NCBI GenBank assembly: GCA_040398845.1
Contig: JBBATH010000003.1
Coordinates: 186,001-250,000 of the forward strand
Length of the DNA stretch: 64,000 nt
Direction: 5' to 3'
Origin: WLND01 sp040398845
Lineage (GTDB): Bacteria > Actinomycetota > Actinomycetes > S36-B12
This document shows positions 59,923-64,000 of the stretch, one piece after another. Below the pieces are notes generated by a model. It saw only the letters and a list, made by a program, of their open reading frames with translations. It was not told where the DNA came from and searched no databases. Each line of letters starts with the position of its first letter. Within the stretch, counting starts at the first letter, position 1. The position numbers and the translations under genes are program-made.

Positions 59923-60419
59923 CGCCCGGTCTCGACCCCGACCAAGAAGACGAACCTGAATTTCCCGATCTGGATCTCGTCACCGCCGCCGAGTTGGTGA
60001 TCCTCAACCCGCTTGCGGTTGATGTACGTGCCGTTGAGGCTCCCGGCGTCTCGGATGCTCCATCCCTGCGCTCCGCGCCGGATATCAGCGTGATGGCGAC
60101 TCACGGTCACGTCATCAAGAAACACATCGGCGCTCGGGGAACGACCGACCGTCACGAGATCGACCCCACCATCGAGAGGAAACTCGGTTCCCTCACCGGG
60201 CCCGCGAAGCACGATGAGCATGGCCGCCCCGGATGACAGTGCGCCTCCGCGACCCGAACCCACCGGGCTCAACTGTCCGGATCCGCCCTGCCCAAATGTC
60301 CCCGTGATGGCCGTGATGACACCGGTGTGCTCAAGGCCACTGTCCGAGGGAGCACCGCAGGACGCACAGGAGTGACCGTGAGACTCCAACGGCTCTCCGC
60401 ACGAGACACACTCGTTCAT
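59919..60419 (-). CDS. garA: FHA-domain protein with N-terminal Cys4 zinc ribbon (GarA/OdhI-like)
   Basis: This 166-residue protein starts with two CxxC pairs (C4, C7, C18, C21), a likely zinc ribbon. A flexible Gly/Ser linker follows, then an FHA domain (about 68-160: VTVGRSPSADVFLDDVTVSRHHADI...RDAGSLNGTYIN) with the phosphothreonine-binding Arg, Ser, His and Asn. GarA/OdhI regulates 2-oxoglutarate metabolism through phosphorylation of an ETTS-type motif; here the corresponding region reads GLEHTGVITAITG, without ETTS. Position next to FtsR supports GarA identity. The start is leaderless. Confidence 0.87.
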   Translation of the reverse strand: MNECVSCGEPLESHGHSCASCGAPSDSGLEHTGVITAITGTFGQGGSGQLSPVGSGRGGALSSGAAMLIVLRGPGEGTEFPLDGGVDLVTVGRSPSADVFLDDVTVSRHHADIRRGAQGWSIRDAGSLNGTYINRKRVEDHQLGGGDEIQIGKFRFVFLVGVETGR

Positions 60420-60425
60420 GACCCG

Positions 60426-60431
60426 AATCTA
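60426..60431 (-). promoter_or_regulatory. -10 hexamer TAGATT for leaderless FHA gene
   Basis: TAGATT, CGGGTC, then ATG 60419; spacing 6. It probably drives the FHA-ftsR pair. Confidence 0.6.
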
Positions 60432-60488
60432 CCCTGTGACGATGGCATCGCGAGTCATCTGGCGCTCACGAGCGCGTAACCGGGGGCT

Positions 60489-60872
60489 TTACGAGGCCGT
60501 GATGAGGGTCTCGTACTCCGCCGCGGTGAGGAGCCCCTGGGGGGCCTCGCTGCCACTCACGGTGACGCGCACGAGCCAGCCTGCGCCGTACGGGTCTGAA
60601 TTCACGGTCTCGGGAGCCTCGTCGAGACCCTCATTGCGCTCGGTCACGACGCCGTCGACCGGGGCGTAGATGTCGCTCACGCTCTTTGTCGACTCAACCT
60701 CACCGCAGGTGCGACCCGCCGAAATCGAGTCGCCGACCGCCGGGAGGCTCACATAGACGATGTCTCCAAGAGCAGCCTGCGCGAAGTCGGTAATCCCGAA
60801 CTCCACAAGTCCGCTGGCGGTCATCCGCACCCACTCGTGCTCCGCTGTGTAACGGAGGTCATTCGGCACCAT
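60489..60872 (-). CDS. gcvH: Glycine cleavage system H protein
   Basis: This 127-residue lipoyl carrier shuttles the aminomethyl group from GcvP to GcvT. DLRYTAEHEWVRM opens the fold; the lipoylated lysine is K63 in GEVESTKSVSDIYAPVDGVV, and GAGWLVRV closes it. ATG 60872 has AAAGGA upstream; longer frames lack family similarity. It lies between pgsA and the FHA gene, as in M. tuberculosis (Rv1826 next to Rv1827). Confidence 0.96.
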   Translation of the reverse strand: MVPNDLRYTAEHEWVRMTASGLVEFGITDFAQAALGDIVYVSLPAVGDSISAGRTCGEVESTKSVSDIYAPVDGVVTERNEGLDEAPETVNSDPYGAGWLVRVTVSGSEAPQGLLTAAEYETLITAS

Positions 60873-60949
60873 GGCAGGTCCTTTCGTGGCTGTCGGCTGA
60901 TACTGGTTTGTTTCATTGAGCATCGCATGATGCAGCGCGGGAAGAGTAG

Positions 60950-61516
60950 TCAGTCCTTCGCCTGCATCCGCAACGTCGTCGTGACGTATCCGATACCAGC
61001 CCACCAGTAAAGGCCGGTGCCCCACAGCGCGAAGGCCCAACCGCACGCCATGGCCGCCGTGCCTATCGGCCCGCTCACCGATCCAAGCAGGAGAAATGGA
61101 AAGCCCCACATCAGGCAGAAGGTTGCAGCCTTTCCGGTGACCGTAACGGGAAGGGTGAGGATCCCCCTCCTGCGCAGCAATGGGACGAGCGCGAGGAGCA
61201 TGAGTTCACGCAGGACAAGGAGCCCGACGAGCCACCACGGGATGATCGCTCGTACCGCGAGGCCAAGGAGGGTCGCAGCTATGTAGAGGCGGTCAGCGAG
61301 CGGATCGAGCATCGCTCCGAGCCGACTCGTCTGACCGGTGGCCCGTGCGATCGCTCCATCGAGCCAGTCGGTGATGCCTGCGAGCACGAGAAGCGCCAGA
61401 GCCCAGATGTCGGCCTGCGGGACGAGGATGAGCCAAAGGAACACAGGAACGCCCAGGATGCGGGCAAAACTCAATAGGTTGGGCAGGGTGACGATCCGTT
61501 CGGACGGTTCAGTCAT
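60950..61516 (-). CDS. pgsA: CDP-alcohol phosphatidyltransferase (PgsA-type)
   Basis: This 188-residue membrane enzyme carries the complete CDP-alcohol phosphotransferase motif in DWLDGAIARATGQTSRLGAMLDPLADR (D-x2-D-G-x2-A-R-x8-G-x3-D-x3-D). About six helices are visible. It probably forms phosphatidylglycerol phosphate or a related phospholipid; the exact acceptor is not certain (Rv1822/pgsA2-like by position). The start overlaps the upstream gene's stop by 4 bases. Confidence 0.9.
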   Translation of the reverse strand: MTEPSERIVTLPNLLSFARILGVPVFLWLILVPQADIWALALLVLAGITDWLDGAIARATGQTSRLGAMLDPLADRLYIAATLLGLAVRAIIPWWLVGLLVLRELMLLALVPLLRRRGILTLPVTVTGKAATFCLMWGFPFLLLGSVSGPIGTAAMACGWAFALWGTGLYWWAGIGYVTTTLRMQAKD

Positions 61517-62235
61517 GACCTTGCCGCCTCATGGCTACCTCTGCGCCGACCGCGACCGAGTGCTGCACGGAGCAAGAGCAGGCCCACGATGAGCGTGACA
61601 AGACCAATGATTGCCATGACCACGGCGATCATCACGGCATCCGGGACGTCCATCTGGAGGGTGAGGAGGACGTCGACCGGCGGAGAACCGTCAGCATTCA
61701 TCACGACAATGGTCGTCGGGGATTGTGTCTCGAACGAGAGTCGTGCCGACGGGCCAGAGGCACTCGCCTGCCAGTTTGCGTCCTTCGGTGGATCGAGATC
61801 CCGAAAGCCCGGAACGGGTGTGAGCGTCCAGGTGCCATCAATCAGCCGAGCGACGTCGTACCTCGCTCCGGTCAGATAGTCATCGGCAGTCTTTGCAGGT
61901 GCCTGTGCGATGAAGATCTCGGGCGGGCCTGGGGCGCCTATTGCCGGAGTCGCGATGAGGGCAGCCGTTCCGGAGACGGGTAAATATGGAATATCGCCGC
62001 GCACCCGCTCTACGTCGATAACGATTGCCTGACCTGTCGAACTTCCGGTCAGCCGCCCCATCGGCGTGCTTACGATGCCATCGGCACCGAATGTTGACCA
62101 AATCCAGCCGCCCGAGAGCAGGGCAGCTGCGGCAGATGCGAGGAGCATGAGTGCGAAGAACCCGGTGACGACCCGCTTCAGCATGCCATCGTCCGCATCG
62201 GGTGTACCTCCGCAACTGCATGAGCGATTGCCCAC
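61513..62235 (-). CDS. Conserved-type membrane protein, unknown
   Basis: This protein of about 240 residues has a short Cys-rich front (CSCGGTPDADDG). A transmembrane helix lies at about 22-45, an extracytoplasmic beta-rich domain follows (about 50-190), with repeated SPTTIVVMNADGS-type strands, and a second helix near 200-225 leads to a basic tail (GRGRRRGS). The layout resembles actinobacterial membrane proteins with an exported domain between two helices, but no named family is recognised. GTG 62235 has AGAAGG close upstream; an internal ATG at 62184 is the alternative start. It is coupled to pgsA. Confidence 0.7.
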   Translation of the reverse strand: MGNRSCSCGGTPDADDGMLKRVVTGFFALMLLASAAAALLSGGWIWSTFGADGIVSTPMGRLTGSSTGQAIVIDVERVRGDIPYLPVSGTAALIATPAIGAPGPPEIFIAQAPAKTADDYLTGARYDVARLIDGTWTLTPVPGFRDLDPPKDANWQASASGPSARLSFETQSPTTIVVMNADGSPPVDVLLTLQMDVPDAVMIAVVMAIIGLVTLIVGLLLLRAALGRGRRRGSHEAARS

Positions 62236-62265
62236 TGCCTTCTCTCAGCCTAATAGAGGCTCTGC

Positions 62266-63015
62266 TCAATAGACGATGAACAGGTATCCCGCTGCATAGA
62301 CCCCGACCCCCATGACGATGAGTCGCAACGCTGGCGCCGGAATTCGTCGCGCAAAGCGACCCCCGACGTACCCCCCCACGATTGAGCCGAGTCCTATCGC
62401 AAGCGCGAACGTCCATGACCACACCCCCGCCGCGATGAACACCACCGCTGAGATCAGGTTCCCCGAAGCGGCGAGCAAATTCTTCGCACCGTTCGCCTGC
62501 TGCATGTCTGCGTCGTAGCGCAGACCAAGGACTCCCATGTACATGATTCCCTGCCCGGCCCCGAAGTACCCGCCATAGATGCCGAGCAACCCGGTCCACG
62601 CCGGAAGGTCCCGTCCCGCCTTGACGAGGTGATCCTTGCGGCGAGCCAACCAGCGGTTGAGCATTGGTTGGACGGCGACGAGGACCACCGCTGCGAGGAT
62701 GAGCCAGGGCACGATCGTTGTGAATACTCGTGCAGGTAGCCGTACAACGAGCGACGAGCCGACGACCGCCCCGCAGACGGTGAAGATCATCGGCAGCGCG
62801 AGTACCCGCATCCGGGGGCCAAGCTCCCCTCGATACGCCCAGGCTGATGCCGCCCCGCCCACCGACAGCCCCACATTGTTCGTCCCGTTCGCAACGATGG
62901 GAGAAAGCCCCGTTGCGAGCAGAAACGGATACGTGAGAAGTGTGCCTGATCCGACGATGGCGTTAATCGCCCCGGCGAGGACGCCCGCCCCCATGGCGAT
63001 AAGGAGCTCGGACAT
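62266..63015 (-). CDS. TSUP family permease (TauE/SafE-like)
   Basis: This 249-residue protein has about eight hydrophobic segments and the family marks GVLAGAINAIVGSGTLLTYPFLLATG near the start, FGAGQGIMYMGVLGL in the middle and GSIVGGYVGGRFARRIP near the end. TSUP permeases export sulfite or sulfonates or move related anions. It follows the ABC ATPase gene by 3 bases, so the two are co-transcribed, although TSUP proteins do not need an ATPase. Confidence 0.9.
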   Translation of the reverse strand: MSELLIAMGAGVLAGAINAIVGSGTLLTYPFLLATGLSPIVANGTNNVGLSVGGAASAWAYRGELGPRMRVLALPMIFTVCGAVVGSSLVVRLPARVFTTIVPWLILAAVVLVAVQPMLNRWLARRKDHLVKAGRDLPAWTGLLGIYGGYFGAGQGIMYMGVLGLRYDADMQQANGAKNLLAASGNLISAVVFIAAGVWSWTFALAIGLGSIVGGYVGGRFARRIPAPALRLIVMGVGVYAAGYLFIVY

Positions 63016-63018
63016 CCG

Positions 63019-63804
63019 CTAGTCGGACCGCTGGGCGGCGAGCCGATCGCCGATCCGGGTAAGCCGGATCGGCAGTCCGAAACAGTCGGTCAAGTGGGCC
63101 GCGGTCATCGTGCTGTCGAGCGGACCCTGAGCGACGATTTGGCCCGCACGCAGGAGTAACACATGGGTGAAGCCCGCAGGGATCTCCTCGACATGATGGG
63201 TGACGAGCACCTGGGCAGGTGATCGTGGATCGGAGGCGAGGAGCCGGAGTCGTTCGACAAGATCCTCCCGGCCGCCGAGATCCAGACCCGCTCCTGGCTC
63301 GTCCAGAATGAGGAGCTCTGGGTTCGCCATGAGAGCCCGTGCGATGAGCGTTCGCTTCCGCTCCCCCTCGGACAATGTGCCGAACGTCCGATTCGCGAGC
63401 TGGTCGATCCCCCAGGCGGCAAGGAGCCGCGTGGTCCGTTCGTCGTCGATGCTGTCGTACCGCTCGCGCCAGCGTCCGGTAACGGCCCAAGCGCCCGTGA
63501 GCACGACATCCGACACTGACTCCCCTGGTGGTATCTCAAGTGCGAGTGCGCTGCTCGCCCAGCCGACAAGGGGCCGAAGTTCCGCAAGATCGAATCCGCC
63601 AATCTGCTCGCCCAGAATCCTCACATCGCCTGTTGTCGGAAACATCCGGGTGGCGATGATCTGCATGAGGGTCGTCTTGCCGGCGCCGTTTGGTCCCATG
63701 ACGACCCAGCGTTCATCGGATTTGACCCGCCAGGTGAGGGAATCAAGGAGGAGTCGGGTGCCACGGCGGACGCTCACATCGATGCAAGACACCACCTCCG
63801 TCAC
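63019..63804 (-). CDS. ABC transporter ATP-binding protein (Rv3041c-like)
   Basis: This 261-residue ATPase has Walker A GPNGAGKT at 37-44, signature LSEGERKR, Walker B LLILDEPGAGLD and the switch His in VLVTHHVEEI. The GTG start at 63804 follows GGAGGAG at 7-8 bases and fits the family opening (VVSCIDVSVRRGTRLLLDSLTW); the longer frame to 63891 has a non-domain leader. No permease of its own is adjacent. M. tuberculosis also has such an ATPase next to serB2, as here. Confidence 0.9.
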   Translation of the reverse strand: MTEVVSCIDVSVRRGTRLLLDSLTWRVKSDERWVVMGPNGAGKTTLMQIIATRMFPTTGDVRILGEQIGGFDLAELRPLVGWASSALALEIPPGESVSDVVLTGAWAVTGRWRERYDSIDDERTTRLLAAWGIDQLANRTFGTLSEGERKRTLIARALMANPELLILDEPGAGLDLGGREDLVERLRLLASDPRSPAQVLVTHHVEEIPAGFTHVLLLRAGQIVAQGPLDSTMTAAHLTDCFGLPIRLTRIGDRLAAQRSD

Positions 63805-63915
63805 CGGCCCGCCTCCTCCTGCATTCAGGGATGTACCAAGCTTGACCACCCGGCTAACCGCTAAGCGAGACCTTATCCGCAGGTTGCTCACCCGAACGCA
63901 CTAGCGTTACGCCCG

Positions 63916-64000
63916 ATGAGCCATCAAACCCTTCTTGTCACCCTCTCAGGCCTTGATCAGCCAGGAGTGACGAGGCAGTTATTCACGGCCCTTGATGACT
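63916..64000 (+). CDS. serB: Phosphoserine phosphatase SerB, N-terminal ACT part (runs off the window)
   Basis: Only the first 28 codons are present. They read MSHQTLLVTLSGLDQPGVTRQLFTALDD, the start of an ACT domain as found at the N terminus of actinobacterial SerB2 (TVTGVDQPGVT pattern). The divergent ABC ATPase next to it supports the call. A TAGCGT lies 8 bases before the ATG. The catalytic HAD part is outside the window. Confidence 0.72.
   Translation, partial: MSHQTLLVTLSGLDQPGVTRQLFTALDD

Overview
The window is a GC-rich chromosomal segment of an actinomycete (Actinomycetota). The evidence is the gene content: a complete Pup-proteasome locus (mpa, dop, pup, prcB, prcA, pafA, pafBC), mycothiol biosynthesis (mshC), RbpA, an F420-type luciferase-like oxidoreductase, polyprenol-phosphate-mannose synthase, and a GarA-type FHA protein next to FtsR-like and bifunctional-nuclease genes. 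From about 7.8 to 48.5 kb the gene order is a compressed version of the Mycobacterium tuberculosis order running roughly from Rv2141c to Rv2050. The stretch from 54.7 to 62 kb resembles Rv1832 back to Rv1822, and the right edge resembles Rv3041c/Rv3042c. No order or genus can be assigned from sequence reading alone.

Layout. 1-7.75 kb is an accessory zone. It holds the end of a cadherin-like surface protein, a VapBC toxin-antitoxin pair, DUF4236 and DUF4190-Ltp membrane proteins, two paralogous lipoproteins, DUF2200, a secreted lipase-like hydrolase and decayed gene fragments, and it ends at tRNA-Leu(GAG). 7.8-13.3 kb holds an M20 peptidase, an aldo/keto reductase, an LLM oxidoreductase, uppP and corA. 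13.3-16.9 kb is the conserved but functionally undefined trio MSMEG_4193-type phosphatase / DUF3090 / SCO1664, followed by mshC. 16.9-25.9 kb holds gnd, pgi, PAC2, an alpha/beta hydrolase, metH and a HAD phosphatase. 25.8-38.5 kb holds a RecB-like nuclease, trmI, the proteasome/pupylation locus, two FKBPs and tatAC. 38.8-48.5 kb holds helY, a 5'-3' exonuclease, pepE, an amidohydrolase, lnt, ppm, fxsA and rbpA. 48.7-54.7 kb is more variable: a frameshifted extradiol dioxygenase, a GNAT, a HAD phosphatase and a small kinase/aldolase/dehydrogenase sugar cluster. 54.7-62.2 kb holds gcvP behind a tandem glycine riboswitch, two MerR regulators, bfn, the FHA protein, gcvH and pgsA. The window closes with a TSUP permease, an ABC ATPase and the first codons of serB.

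How the genes work together. Pup ligation (PafA), depupylation (Dop), unfolding (Mpa) and degradation (PrcAB) are encoded almost contiguously. PafBC, the DNA-damage activator, sits downstream. Tat, Lnt, Ppm, UppP and PgsA form an envelope-biogenesis theme. GcvP and GcvH of glycine cleavage flank regulators, and GcvP is under glycine-riboswitch control.

Two sequence-level patterns stand out. First, at least fifteen genes have a TANNNT hexamer followed by exactly 6 or 7 bases and then ATG or GTG, the signature of leaderless transcription; it was used here to choose starts. Second, there are two intergenic minisatellite arrays (30-bp and 25-bp units), each broken by a 100-N assembly gap and each ending against a leaderless gene (mshC, helY). 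Short tandem duplications also sit on the vapC stop and at the FKBP/pafB junction. Most of the rest is ordinary core chromosome.
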